Origin: Fragum whitleyi
Taxonomy: Eukaryota; Mollusca; Bivalvia; Cardiida; Cardiidae
Assembly (NCBI GenBank): GCA_948146395.1
Contig: OX411546.1
Location: forward strand, 23,166,449-23,230,448
DNA: 64,000 nt
Reading direction: 5' to 3'
Made by a program: the position numbers and the translations under genes
Part shown: piece after piece, positions 19,659-31,342 of the stretch
How the letters are laid out: every line of letters begins with the position of its first letter
Numbering within the stretch: the first letter of the stretch is position 1
The notes under the pieces: generated by a model
Databases searched by the model: none
What the model saw: only the letters and a program-made list of their open reading frames with translations
Told to the model about the DNA's origin: nothing

Positions 19659-21900
19659 AATAATCTCTGTTCAGAACAGACCATAAAAGGTAATCCTTTG
19701 ATATTGGTACACAGTATTGATTTTTCCTTATCAGTGGTCAGTACACAGCTGTTTTATCAGTACCTGTCTGAGTTGTAATGGGTTAAATAGAATATATTGT
19801 GTACTTAAATACTATTTCAAAAGAAATAAAGAAAATTAGAATATTAAAGAAAATTAAGTTAAAAAGTCATTGAACAGTAAATAAACTGCACTTTGAATGT
19901 GTTATGCTCATGTATTTGAGAGGTCCAAGGACAGCATTGCATGTATTGTCAACTTTTATAGGTCTCTGTAAATGTAAATAAGGAATTTTTAAAATCCTTT
20001 GGAAGTCCTTGTATGATTGAGGAAAGGCCCCTTTTCTGAAATAAGTAAAACTAGATTCTATTACAAGTATGTTCTTGTGTTAACAATTTCTTGTGTTAAC
20101 AAAGCCTTTTCCATATCTAATTTCCAAAATAATTATCTCCAAGAGCATTATTTTTTTTTTACAATAACCATTTAACAAATTCTCAAGTTGATAGCTAGTT
20201 TGTTTAGAGAAGCTAGTGAAAGGACTTTCATTACTTTGATTTTTTTTTTTTTTTTTTTTAAATTTATTTTGTAATATTTATTCCCCATATCTATTTCTTT
20301 GACCTCATTCAGAAATAAAACAATTTATCATGATTTCACTTCTGGACTGAAAAAAAAAAAACAGAAAAAAATGTTTTGGGTTGAACATATCAGGGTACAA
20401 ATCTGAATAGATGCTAGAACATGCAGGCTGTCTGCTATGTGTTATATTGCGTCTAAATCTCGGCAGTGGAAAGATCGCGAAAACTGAACATACTTTCCAA
20501 TCTTTTGTTTAATTTATATTACCAAAGTTCACATTGGGAGATAAAGATAAATCTAGTTTGACTTGAGCAGATAGTTGTTAAATTGAATTTCTTTTCCCAT
20601 TGTTTCCGGTGGATTACGGTAAAAATCGGCAATTTTCGGTAAAAGAGTCAGACATTAAAAAAAAATTGACGATTTTCCTATTGGTACCCATCCGTTAATC
20701 TCTGTAACTGGAAGTGTGGAACCAGTGAAAATCAACCAGCCGTGAAGGAAAAATCGATAATCACTTATTAGTAAGGGTCTTATCAATTTGGGGCACTGTG
20801 TAATTGACAGCATACAACTTCCCAAAAGCGATTATGTAATTTCCGCGCGTCTGCAATCAGTTTTATTGCTTGTTTTGCCCCTTTATTTAGAAAGAAATTA
20901 AGCTGTATCGGTGATCAAATTTAAGCATATTGGTGGTCTTAAGGTGTATCGGCAACCTGTTAAATTTCTTGAAGGCATATCGGGGCCGATACGCCATAAG
21001 GGCCTGGGCAGAACACTGACAGATTTTCATAAAACTTTCTCAGAATGTTCTTCATCATGTGACCATGGGTATATTGTCACCATTTTGTAATCCCACCTCT
21101 GCATCTCATAGCCCAATTATGATTAAATTTCCTGTGGCAGCATATTTTGTTACCTCACCGTCTTCAATGAAAAGGATAAATTGATCTCAAAATGAAGGGA
21201 ACAATTTTAATTCATGTATCACATTGTTCTTTAGTTAACTCTTGTCGTGCAGAATAAAAAACCTTGGTGAAAATGCATTAAAGTCTAAGTACTGACAGCA
21301 CTGTATGCACTTATTGTATTCCGTATTTATTTTGGAAAAAAATAAATTTTACACTTTTTCTGGTTTGATTGAGCTAGGTAGTCTCAGATCTATGTCTAAT
21401 ATAAGTAATGCAAATTTGCCATCAGTCTATAAACAGTGTTATCCCTACCTAATATATATGTTGATTTTTCTGCGAATTTTTCTGAGAATACAAAGGTCAT
21501 AAATCTTTGCCCTCTTAAACTAGATGGCTTTGATAATTTGTTTTTGCAGCTAATATGGTGTGCCATTTGTATTGAAACACTGTGATTCTATTCTAAGTGT
21601 TGAACAACTCAATTATCTTTTGTCTTTATACTTGAGGTCTAAAACTCTATCCGCTTAAAGCCAATTTTGCAAGCTATTTGGACTGTTACTTATATTTCAC
21701 TTACATTCACATTCAACCATAAAATTTCTTTCAAACCATATGTAAAAAAAACTTTAAAAAATTCTGTTTCACTTCTGAAAACTATAAGATGGATTTCAAC
21801 CATTATTGCATTGGGAAGATCCTGCTATAGAATAACCCATGATCTCATTAATTGAAGAAAACTTGATGAGATCCACCTTGGTCTTGTAATTTAAGCTTAA
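19659..21900. other. Spacer, partly repeat-derived
   Basis: 19771-19786 is the inverted partner of the terminus at 9013. 20150-20262 has long T tracts. 20600-21020 is a CpG-containing block with repeated TATCGG motifs (GTGTATCGGCAACC, GGCATATCGGGGCC) that looks like an old element without clear ends. 21236-21310 is a fragment of the TTAACCCTTGTCATG MITE family. The open frames here show no domains. Confidence 0.45.
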
Positions 21901-23190
21901 TACACTGCAACTCCATTAAAACGCTGTGGTCGGGGTCCAAGAAATGAAACAGCGGAAGAAGTGGATGTATCTGCTATAACGCTGTACCCCCCCTGCCGCC
22001 GCCGATCCCCCCCCCCCCCCAGTGGTGAACAATAACGTACCGCGGAAACGTAACAGACACAGGGTCAATATTGATAACAATATCGGAAATCTAAATAGGC
22101 CTATACATGTACATATTTAGGCCATGAATTGAAGAACAAGCGCGGTTTATTACTTTAATATTTTTTATTTTAAGATCGTTTTGTTGTCCCCAAGCTAAAC
22201 AAAACTATCTTTGATAAAGTAATCTAGTTTGTAGGGTTAAACGATCGCAGACTCCTCTTAGTTCTCTGAATCCCGATTTCTCGGGCCGACAGCTGAGAAA
22301 CACCGATAACGACGATCTCAAAAGGGTAAAGTTAGTAAAATCCATAAAGTTCCATAAGATCAACGAATTTCATGTTTTAATTGTTGTCTTCTCAAAAATA
22401 ATTATCTACGCAATCAAAATAAACAATACCCTACGTCTGATCGAAACTCTATCAAAGTTATCGAATCTCTCGGAGTGCAGGACCTCATTCTTCGATGAGC
22501 GAGAAAAAATGCCGTAAATTCAATTAAATGAATCTGTAGCTACGACATTTGGATCGCCGATTTGCAAAGATCATCTTCACGAGTCAAGGGGTATCGAAAG
22601 CTTCTCGAAAACCGTATTAGTAAAACGTTCGTAACCCTAGGTTTGACAAGATGTTATTTCACGGCTTTGATTATTAGATAGTAGATCGTCAGGAAAGAAG
22701 TAGACCCTACAGACAATTGCGAAGCGACGCGGTCACCATCAGTTTCGCGCCATTTTCAGATTCTTTGTTCGACACAAAGAAGCATGAAATGTAGATTTAT
22801 ATATAGCTTCCTGTTTCCTGTTTAAATTTCAAATAAGTTGTCTATTTAGTGAGAGATAAGAATCAACGATAATAATTCAATCGGACTTTAAAACCTTACT
22901 ATAATATGAAAAAATTTAATGAAAAAGAAACAAAATTTTATCATATATTTACAAAAAACGTAATATTTATAAGAAAATTCAACGGGATTGGCAAAGGGAG
23001 GTAATAAACCAATAAATTTGGTAAGGGGCGAGTCGCTTTTTGAATCGTTTGTCAACAGCGGTAAATGTTCAAGATTTGAGAATACAAAACGAGATGAGCT
23101 CATTCTGCGAAAACACGGCTTCTTCTGAAATTTATTAACTTGGATTTAATCGCATCCGAGCTAGACTTTCTTTGTGTTCAATTGCGTCCC

Positions 23191-23330
23191 TGCCGTCGAC
23201 ACAGAGCAGTTGGTAGCGCGCCGGACTGTCAATATTGGGATTCCGTGTATCTCCGACGGCGGCACTCATTCTTTCTGACTATAAGTCACTCACCCATGGG
23301 TTAATAATCGTAGACCTAAGTGAGATAGAA
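23191..23330 (+). mobile_element. SINE copy, 3' truncated, inside the pogo-like element
   Basis: tRNA-like head with AGCAGTTGGTAGCGCGCC, then GGCACTCATTCTTTC and the family body to GTGAGATAG. The tail is missing; sequence switches to a (GAACA)n run at 23331. Confidence 0.75.
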
Positions 23331-23705
23331 CAGAACAGAACAGAAGTTTATTTACAACTTATACACAAGGTACATCGTCAAAAAACATATACAATATAAC
23401 AAATAGTTAAACACATGAATCAATAGCGTTTCAATACAATTTGGTCACTAAACAATGCATATTAATTAGAGAATGAGTAAAATTTCTTTGAAATTTGACT
23501 AATTTACTTATGTTGGTTGTATTTGGTTTTCACTTTTACATCGTAGAAGAAATGAATCCTTTAGAAGATAGCAGAGATAGCAGTTTGGAGTTAGGGAAAG
23601 ATTGTTGTACTCGTGAGTTTGGTACTCCAGCGGTAGTGATGTAACTATACGTCTGTCAGCCATCAAACCAGCCATTTCTCTCTGACCAGAGGCATTTATC
23701 GCCAC
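23331..23705 (-). mobile_element. 3' end of a non-LTR retrotransposon (LINE)
   Basis: Read on the minus strand it ends GTAAATAAACTTCTGTTC with a (TTCTG)n tail, i.e. an AATAAA-like signal followed by a short-repeat tail as seen in many invertebrate LINE 3' UTRs. No RT motif lies in the preceding 300 bases, so it is 5' truncated. Class inferred from tail structure only. Confidence 0.5.
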
Positions 23706-24064
23706 CACTGCCCCGCGGGAGGTGTGAAAAACAATTGTTTTGATTTACCTGGCTTCGCTCAGTATCGATTTTTATCTCAGTGGGTTCACCCTTCGATCTA
23801 AAATCGCGATCAAAACAGCGTTAAGTGCGGATCGGGTAACATCGCCGCAGCATCCCAAAATGGTCGACCCCCCCAAATTTCGGGAGCCAAGCGGACTCCG
23901 CGTTATATTGGATTTAGCGCTCTAACAGATTTCGTTATAATGGAGTTGCAGTGTATTTTGTAAAACCCTCTGTCACACTTGACCTTGGTTTAAAGAATGG
24001 TAATAAGCCTGTTTAAAGTAGATTAGTCCACTGAACTCATATAGAAGGAAATGGTTTGTTTTAG

Positions 24065-24187
24065 AGTAAGATTGATTTTTTAGTTCATTGTGTGAACAAC
24101 AAAAGGTATACTTTAATGAGTGGCAGAGCCATGAGTCAAAATAAAGCTTTTGTTTTTCACAAAATGAAATATTGATTGATCTTACTT
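24065..24187. mobile_element. Palindromic element related to 34046-34180
   Basis: GTAAGATTGATTTTTTAGTTC at the left, with its partner around GATTGATCTTAC at the right, and GTGGCAGAGCCATGAGT at the centre. The copy at 34046 has the same centre and better-preserved arms. Confidence 0.65.
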
Positions 24188-24904
24188 GAAAAACGGATGA
24201 TTATTCTAATTTTAATTAAGAAATGAGACAGAATGTAAATATTTTAAGACAAATTTTTGTAATGCGCATCATTTTGCACACATTTGCTATGCAACATCCA
24301 AGTAGACATTGCTGCTATGAATGGCAGACTACTTAGATTATGTCAGATATGGTGAAATGAACAAAAGCTGGGTAAAAGTTTTTGACAATCTCACTGGTTA
24401 GCGGTGAATTTATCAAATACCATTTACCATTTATTCTTGATAATCCACCAAAAAGCATTCAAGAAATTTTAATTATCTAAAAACCATTTCTTTTATGTTC
24501 AACTAAATTCCATTAAAAAATCAGTAGTGAAAAACATGGCTTTCTGTTTCATTCGCTCAAACAGATCTTGAAGTGATGTGGTGAAGTTCTTGAATAATCA
24601 TTTTCATGAAAACTTAAAGATTCCATTTGATTCATCTAGAGAAAAATGTTGCTTTTGTAGACAGTTTTATTATAATGATCAAATTTGCCATGTGAAAGAG
24701 AGAGAATTATTCTGAAACTTATAAACTTTTGTTGAAGGAGAATCATGCTTCCATTTTGTATTCTGTAAAGTTTCGGTTTTTAGTTGTGAAGATCTGTAAT
24801 AAATTGATTTGCTTCATAATTGCATTAATTTGACTCATTCTCGATCTGTATATTCAGTTAAAGTAGATCTATAGAGCCTTGTAGGTCCTAAAGTTCCTCT
24901 TATA
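24188..24904. other. AT-rich spacer
   Basis: Nothing supported beyond AT-rich sequence. Confidence 0.5.
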
Positions 24905-25149
24905 TTAACCCTTGTCATGCTGAATAAAAACTTGACAAAATTGCATTAAAGTCAAAGTGCTGAGAGCTCTGAATGCAATTAATGTAAGTTAGTCATTATT
25001 CTTAAACAATAATTTCTAAAAAAAATTTGGTTTAAAAGGGAAAATCAGGTGGTATGGACTAAGATTAGACTGCACATATGTGCAGGCTAATCTTCATCTT
25101 TGCCTCCTGCAAAGAAGGAATATTCCGGGATCAGCATGACAAGGGTTGA
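24905..25149. mobile_element. TTAA MITE, family 2 copy 1
   Basis: The left TTAACCCTTGTCATG pairs with the right CATGACAAGGGTTGAA (one change in the final TTAA). The internal palindrome TGCACATATGTGCA is at the centre. The better copy is 51482-51730. TTAA ends suggest piggyBac-type mobilisation (inference). Confidence 0.7.
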
Positions 25150-25501
25150 AATCAAAGCAATGGCTGATAAACAAATTTACCATAAAATAGTTACATTATG
25201 GTCTATGTTAGACTTTGGTGCCAGATTTTCCATTCATCATAGGCTATATTGTCTGGTAGAGGAAGGAAAGTCATTCATTCAGAACCATCAGTGAGAATCT
25301 AGCCTTTGTGAAATTCTGCAGTATTCTTCATGATCAATAGACCAACATGCAGTTGAATAGATAATGCTTTGACAGCAATTTTTCTGTTTTTTTTTTCAAT
25401 CCTTTTTCTAAATTATTAGGTTAGACTATTTTGATATTTTCTTTATTTTTTTTTTCAATTTTTTCTCAGGGGTTCTTTTTGAAAAAAATATAGCTTTGAC
25501 A

Positions 25502-26045
25502 TTTTTAGCTCACCTGAGCACATCTCACAGGTGAGCTTTTGTGATCATTGAATGTCCATCGTCTGTTTTGAGTCGTCTGTCGTCAACAATCTTAGTGTTT
25601 ACACTCTAGAGGCCACAAATATGGCCCAATCTTCACGAAACTTGGTCAGAGTGTTGGCCACTCACAAGGCTGAACCCTATTGAAAATAGGAAGGATCCTT
25701 GCCAAATCCCAGGAAAAGGGGCCTTAATGACAATTATCTTTTTTATGCTCTAGAGGCCACAAATATGGCCCAATCTTCATGAAACTTGGTCAGTATGTTG
25801 GTCAAGTCACAAGGATAAACCCTTTTAAAAATCAAAAGGATCCATGCCATATCACAGGAAAAGGAGCCTTTATGATAATTTTCTTGTTATAACTCAAGAG
25901 GCCACAATTTTGGCCGAAAATTCTTGAAACTTGGTTAGTTGTAGAAATTATCTCCTTTATGACATCTGCCTATTTAAATGATGTTATGTCCCAGGGGTCA
26001 CAGAGACTTAAGTGAGAGATCTAGGACCATCATGGTCCTCTTGTT
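25502..26045 (+). mobile_element. Helitron-like repeat, family B
   Basis: Starts TTTTTAGCTCACCTGAGC with a hairpin (CTCACCTGAG / CAGGTGAG), contains two related ~140-bp units with GAGGCCACAAATATGGCC and ends with the hairpin GGACCATCATGGTCC followed by TCTTGTTT. No ORF. Termini follow the same plan as family A. Confidence 0.75.
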
Positions 26046-26234
26046 TGTCAATGGCATCAATTAATTCTTCACTGTAAAAAAAAAATGAACACAAAAATAC
26101 AATGATTTTATGATGCAATGTGTAAAAGAAAGTAGTCAGTTTGGGCTGCTTCTGGCAATGAATTTTAGGCCTGAAATGCAGTCATGACTGAAAAAAATCA
26201 AGGTGTTGAAAAATTTAAAATATTGAACATAACA

Positions 26235-27435
26235 TTTTTAGCTCCACTGGCTGAAAGCCACTGGGGCTATTGTCATGGCGTTGTGTCCGTCGTGCGTCCG
26301 TCCGTCCGTCCGTGCGTGCGTGCGTGCGTGCGTGCGTCCGGTCATAAACTTTTCTTTAAAAATCTTCTCCTCAGAAACTACTGGATGGATTTCAACCAAA
26401 CTTCACAGGAATGATCCTTGGGTAACCCTCTTTCAAAGTTGTTCAAGAAATTTTGATCCAATGAAAAACATGGATTTTATGGGCGTGGCTAATTTCCAAA
26501 TATGGTAAAAAGTGAGTTTTCTCAGATTCTAATCAATGGATACCAATGAAATTTTACATGAATGATCCTTGGGTGACCCTTTATCAGTCTACAAAAAATC
26601 ATTGTGATCGGATGGAAAATATGCATTTTATTGGCGGAGGTCATTTCTCTATATGTTATATAGTGGAAAATTTGAAAACCATTTTCTTAGATTATAACTG
26701 ATGGATATCAACCAAATTTCACTGGAATGAATCTTTAGTGACCCTTTATCAGTCTTCAAAAAATCATTGTGATTGGATGAAAAATATGCATTTTATGGGC
26801 GGAGATCATTTCTCTATATGTTATGTAGTGGAAACTTTGTAAATCATTTTCTCAGAATCTAATGTTCGAATATCAACCAAATTTTACTGGCATGATCCTT
26901 GAGTGAACCTTTATCAGTGTACCAAAAATTATTTTGATTGGATGGAAAATATGCATTTTATTAGCAGAGGTCATTTCTCTATATGTCATATAGTGGAAAA
27001 TTTGAAAATTATTTTCTCAGAATCTAATTTTTGGATATCAACCAAATTTCACTGGAATGATCCCTGAGTGACCCTTTATCAGTGTACCAAAACTTATTTT
27101 GATTGGATAAAAAAATGCATTTTATGGGTGGAGGTCATTTCTCAATATGTTAAATAGTGGAAACTATGAAAATCATTTTCTCAGAATGTAACTGATTGAT
27201 ATCAATCAAACATGTTTGGTATGATCTTTGGGTGACTTATTATCATGCAGCAAAAAATTATTTTGATTTTAATAGCGGAGGTCATTTCTCTATATGTTAT
27301 ATAGTTGAAACTTTGAAAATCATTTTCAATATCAGTAGAACCCCAAATATCTAAAAATCTAGTCAAAACATTTATTTGCTTTTACAAGAATTTCAAGCCT
27401 GTGGAGCGACTCAAGCCATTCATGGCTTTCTAGTT
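26235..27435 (+). mobile_element. Helitron-like repeat, family A copy 3
   Basis: Same ends as the copy at 10454, with a longer GTGC microsatellite (26281-26340) and six ~165-bp internal units. Terminates in the hairpin AAGCCATTCATGGCTT plus CTAGTT. The small open frames over its 5' part merely translate the microsatellite. Confidence 0.88.
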
Positions 27436-28590
27436 AAATTTATGGGAAGATAAACTCTTTGATGTTTGGCCTTCTACTCTGATCTAGACCTTTTAAGTAG
27501 TGTAAGGTTTTAAAAATCTGATTCTAGGTTTTAAGAGAAAAAGGCACTTAGACCATCTGCAATAAAATTGACCTTTTGAAAGTGAAACACTTACTTTCAT
27601 TAAGATGTACAAATAAGTGAAATATCTGTAAAACCTTAATTAACATGGCTTAAGGCAGGTTTGGGAAAATACTAATTTTCTCCACTTGTCCATGAACTAG
27701 GAAAAGTCAATTTCCTACTTGTCCAGAATCAAAATGAACTTGTCCCCAAAAAATTGAATTAATAAATATTGAGAAAACATTGTTTTTAATGGAGAAAATT
27801 CTGTATTGAAAGCATTTTCTTCATTAAGAGCCATTCCATGTAACCAAAAGTTGACCTTTTGAAAGTGTTTTACTGCCTATATGTTTATACACTATGTCTT
27901 TTGTGGGCCTGAGAGAAGATCAAAAGCTGCACCTGGGATTCATACACTAGAGATTATCATGATGCTCAGCCTTTGACACTCTACCAGAGCTTGTTCAAGG
28001 ACACCACTGATTTTGCTAATTTGGTTATAAAGTCTACTTCAGGGAAAATAAGACCTAGCATTATATAGGTGTATTTTCAAAACTGAGCTCAAGATTCTGT
28101 ATATGAATATGTATTTCAAGGCTCACCGCACAAAATCTACCTATATGACTTCATTTCATGTGTTTGCCTGATGGATTAGTGATCAGTTTGTAGGTTTGTA
28201 ATTAAAGATGTGTATAATTAATGGAATCGTTGATTTTTTTATGTGGCAACAATGTTATCAACATGATTTATCGCCCACTAGCACACAAACCAATATACTC
28301 AATTGTTTCTTCAATATCATGATTACAGCAGGAATCATAGAATGGAAAATTAAGCAGAAAATTCAATGCCTTTATCCTAGCAACATGCAACATGAAATTT
28401 GATTTCTTTGCAATTTTAGCCCGGCTCTTTCTTGGAGAAAATCAGAAGTTATGCTAAAGCCTTGCTGTCCTTGTTGATGTCATGTTTTGTGTCATTGTGC
28501 AAAAACTTTTACATTACATGATATCTCTTGTATTAAGAGGTTTTCTCTTGAAACTTGGTAACTCTAGATGTATTTTGTCTAACTCAGAAA
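27436..28590. other. Spacer with an old MITE fragment
   Basis: 27660-27850 is a diverged inverted fragment of the MITE at 3234 (ACTTGTCC motifs and an AAAGCATTTTCTTCATTA block). No gene is supported; the open frame at 28208-28402 has no recognisable content. Confidence 0.45.
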
Positions 28591-28912
28591 CTGCTTTTAT
28601 GCCCCCGTATCGAGAGATCGGGGGCATATTGTTTTACTCGTGTCCGTCTGTCTGTCTGTCTGTCCGTCTGTCTGTCTGTCTGTCCGTCCGTCTGTCCGTC
28701 TGTCCGAAAACTTAACCCGAAAACTTAACCTTGCCAATATCTTCAAGCCTATTCAAGATACAAAGCTAATATTTGGCATGATGATAGATCTCAATGATCC
28801 GCATCCGCTGGTACCAAAGTCAAGGTCATGTGACAAGGTCAAGGTCATCTGTCAAGGTCAAACTTTGAAAAAAATGCCGTTCCGGGGGCATTCGTGTTTC
28901 ACAAACACATCT
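28590..28912 (+). mobile_element. Helitron-like repeat, family C, with (GTCT)n microsatellite
   Basis: 5' hairpin ATGCCCCCG / CGGGGGCAT (28600-28628), then a GTCC/GTCT microsatellite (28641-28706), then a short body with AAGGTCAAGGTCAT. The 3' hairpin GTGTTTCACAAACAC is followed by ATCTTGTT. The small open frames over it are microsatellite translations. Confidence 0.7.
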
Positions 28913-30260
28913 TGTTCGATTTTGATTTTTAACCACTTAACAAAACCCAACAGCCATTTGTAAGCAACCATAGGCGGTGCTCTTGCTAGCTCTCCTTATC
29001 ACAAACTGCTCAAAGTGACTTATTGTGATTGTCAAATGTCTAGCACCATGTGTCAATAATTTCCTTAAAAAACTCCTCCTCATCCTATTAAATTAGTTTG
29101 CCAATCCTGATGAAACTTGGCAGGAATGATCCTTGGATGACTACTCCACCACAGTTTGCACAGTCTGACCAAAGTCTTCTCTTTGCGTTCTATAGATAGG
29201 TATTGCCTTATCTCTCCTAAGACAATCAGATAAATATTCTCATTGCATTGTGATATTTACTGCTCAGTATTCAAGGTTTGCACTGGTGTAAATTGTTTCG
29301 AAATGTCATGCACAGGCTCAATTGTGGTCCTCTAACTCTTGTGTATGGTTTTGCTAAAAAAATAAACCCAGAGTTTTCTTCAAGGTAACACTGGCCTTAA
29401 GATCTCAGTTCAAATCACAAGACCTCTGTAACATTAAAGGTTTCTTGAGCGGAAGAAGACAGAAGTTAATTGTTACAGGTTTTCGGAATGAAAAAGACAT
29501 AAAAATAGGCTAGTCTGATTATTCAGCTTGTTTGTAGACTTTTCCAATTTTCTAAGGGAGGAACTTTTCTTCTCTATTTATACAATTGGACAAAGAGAAG
29601 AAATGATTTTTGTTGATTTAGTGCTGTCTACTGTGTAATTTGTTCAATTATAAAAGATTCTGAGATGCACTTGGGTCTTGTCTGCGTATTTAGATGCTAC
29701 TGTGGATGAATTAGTTTAGGCCCTTTCTGTCTGTCCATCTATATCTATCTATCTGTAGACTTTTCGATTCAAGACTCTATCTCAAGAACTGATGACCTAA
29801 AATCATGAAATTTTTTTCAAATATTGCCCATGAACCAAGGAATTGCCCTTATTTTTTGTCAGGAAGGTCAAAGGTCAAGGTCATAATTGAACTTTTTCAA
29901 AAAAAGTTAAAGTTTACTTATGGAAACAAACATGCATGCTGTCCCCTGCAAGTCAATACAGTCACATGATTATAGAAATTGGTTCATTAGTATAAGAATT
30001 AGTATTTTGTAAAATAGAAAAAAGGCTTAACCAATTGCCTAAGGCAGATCTTCCAAAATATTTAATCATTATACAGCAATTTCTGTTGAAATAAAACTTA
30101 AAAGCTAAGAGAGGGCACAGATTTTAACTGTCTTATTTTTTTTTGCAGAAAAATATAAATGAATGATACAAGGAAATCATGTCTCAAACTGAAAAAAATG
30201 AAAATGAAAAATAGGTGTTGAATAAACTATTGAACTATTTTTGTTAGTAAAGTATGAGGA
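28913..30260. other. Repeat-poor spacer with fragments
   Basis: 29130-29325 includes a fragment of the GAGCCTGTGCATGACATTTC MITE family (see 32598). 29715-29900 resembles the AAGGTCAAAGGTCAAGG repeat type. No ORF of interest. Confidence 0.4.
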
Positions 30261-30330
30261 ATCAGCGTGAAATAGTTGTAACTGCCTATATGTCTATGAT
30301 AGGCAGTTTCAACTGTTTTGCACTGAGCCT
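30261..30330. repeat. Short hairpin repeat GGCTCAG family, copy 1
   Basis: About 70 bases, nearly all palindrome: AGTTGTAACTGCCTAT opposite ATAGGCAGTTTCAACT, outer arms CAGCGTGAAA / TTTGCACTGAG. Four more copies: 37695, 42376, 51961, 63405. Confidence 0.8.
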
Positions 30331-30599
30331 TCAAGTTGATCCTAGAGGAAACAATCAATTAAATTGTGTTACTCTATTTCTAGTATTGTTCATATAAATT
30401 TAATCAAAACTGTCATAAAATTGCACAGCCATATTTCATGTGAATTTCTTTTCTATTTTATTGTGCAACTGTTGCACATTGAAATTGATCAAGTGATAGG
30501 ACATCTCAGAAAAAAAAATCTTTGAATTTTGAAATATTAATATCTGAAAATCTGTGACAGTTTTCATAAAATATTCACAATAGAAACAGATACATAGTT

Positions 30600-31060
30600 T
30601 TAAACCCTTTGCTGTTTAATCCCTGCTTTTTATGTGCCAGTGATTTTATAATTGAGAAAACAATGTGAAAAAAGAAGAAATTGCTTCTGACAAGCAATTT
30701 CTTCTATTTCCACACTATTTTCTACCCTATTGACTGGTTGTTTTTCAATTTAAATCCACTTTAAAATATTGGTTTGATTTAAACCTATTTATTTTACATC
30801 GATTAAGAAACAAGTTCTTACAACTTAGATTAATCCCTCTTGATTCTGCTTCCTGGAAAATTCACCAGTACTCGCGCCGAATGTGTGGGCCAATGAAAGA
30901 ACCAAGATCGATAGCAGCTCCCGGGAATCAAACTCAGAACCTTTGGGTCAAGAGGCAGACGCTCTACCTCTAGACCACGGACACCACTACTTTAAAATAT
31001 CTTTTACAAAACCTATGAATTTGGACAGGTCTAAAATTTTGTAAAACAGGAAAGGGTTAA
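30600..31060 (-). mobile_element. TTAA MITE, family 1 copy 1, split by a SINE
   Basis: Left end TTAAACCCTTTGCTG, right end GGAAAGGGTTAA, central hairpin with arms GAAGAAATTGCTT / AAGCAATTTCTTC at 30674-30708. The body is interrupted at 30758-31000 by a SINE with a 12-bp target duplication. Other copies: 37134, 49248, 49942, 61050; remnant near 62560. Confidence 0.8.
30770..30988 (-). mobile_element. tRNA-derived SINE of a second family, with 12-bp TSD
   Basis: Flanked by the perfect direct repeat ACTTTAAAATAT (30758-30769 and 30989-31000). On the minus strand the head has A box TCTAGAGGTAGAGC and B box GAGTTTGATTCCC, then a body with TTGGCCCACACATTC and ACTGGTGAATTTTCC. A partial relative lies at 35885-35955. 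Confidence 0.88.
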
Positions 31061-31179
31061 CATTTATCTTTGTCAGGTTTTCATTTGATATTTTAATTCT
31101 ACAGGCACATAAAGAACTTTAAGCTCTTCTGCTTTCAGAGAAATCCCAAGGTATTGCTATAGCCTTTTTTTCGTTGTCA

Positions 31180-31342
31180 TCGTAGACCTATGTGAGATAG
31201 CAGCTGGAGGCTAGGAAAGAATGTGGTGGTTGTACTGGTGAGAGAAATACCAGGAAACCATTGTTAGGTGCTCAAGCCGTCGCGATATAACTGAAAAAAA
31301 ATGTTGAAAGTGGCGTTTAACTCCATTCAATCAATCAATCTT
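31180..31342 (+). mobile_element. SINE copy, 5' truncated
   Basis: Begins within the body (GTAGACCTATGTGAGATAGC) and runs to the CCATTCAATCAATCAATC tail. No tRNA head. Confidence 0.82.

Larger units (their letters stand above)
21903..23953. mobile_element. pogo/Tigger-like TA-flanked DNA element (non-autonomous)
   Basis: CACTGCAACTCCATTA at 21903 is mirrored at 23953 (TAATGGAGTTGCAGTG), and both ends abut TA (21901-21902, 23954-23955), the target duplication of Tc1/mariner-pogo transposons. The 2.05-kb interior is CpG-richer than its flanks (e.g. 22440-22760), has a C tract at about 22006-22020, and contains nested SINE and LINE fragments. No transposase ORF survives. The superfamily is inferred from TIR style and TA. 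Confidence 0.7.

Noticed and set aside
26184..26508. Open frames rich in RPSVR / CVRAC / SVCLS repeats (also 28482-28963, 12405-12734, 34490-34678)
   Set aside because: They translate the GTCC/GTGC/GTCT microsatellites of Helitron-like repeats; the same peptide recurs in every copy.
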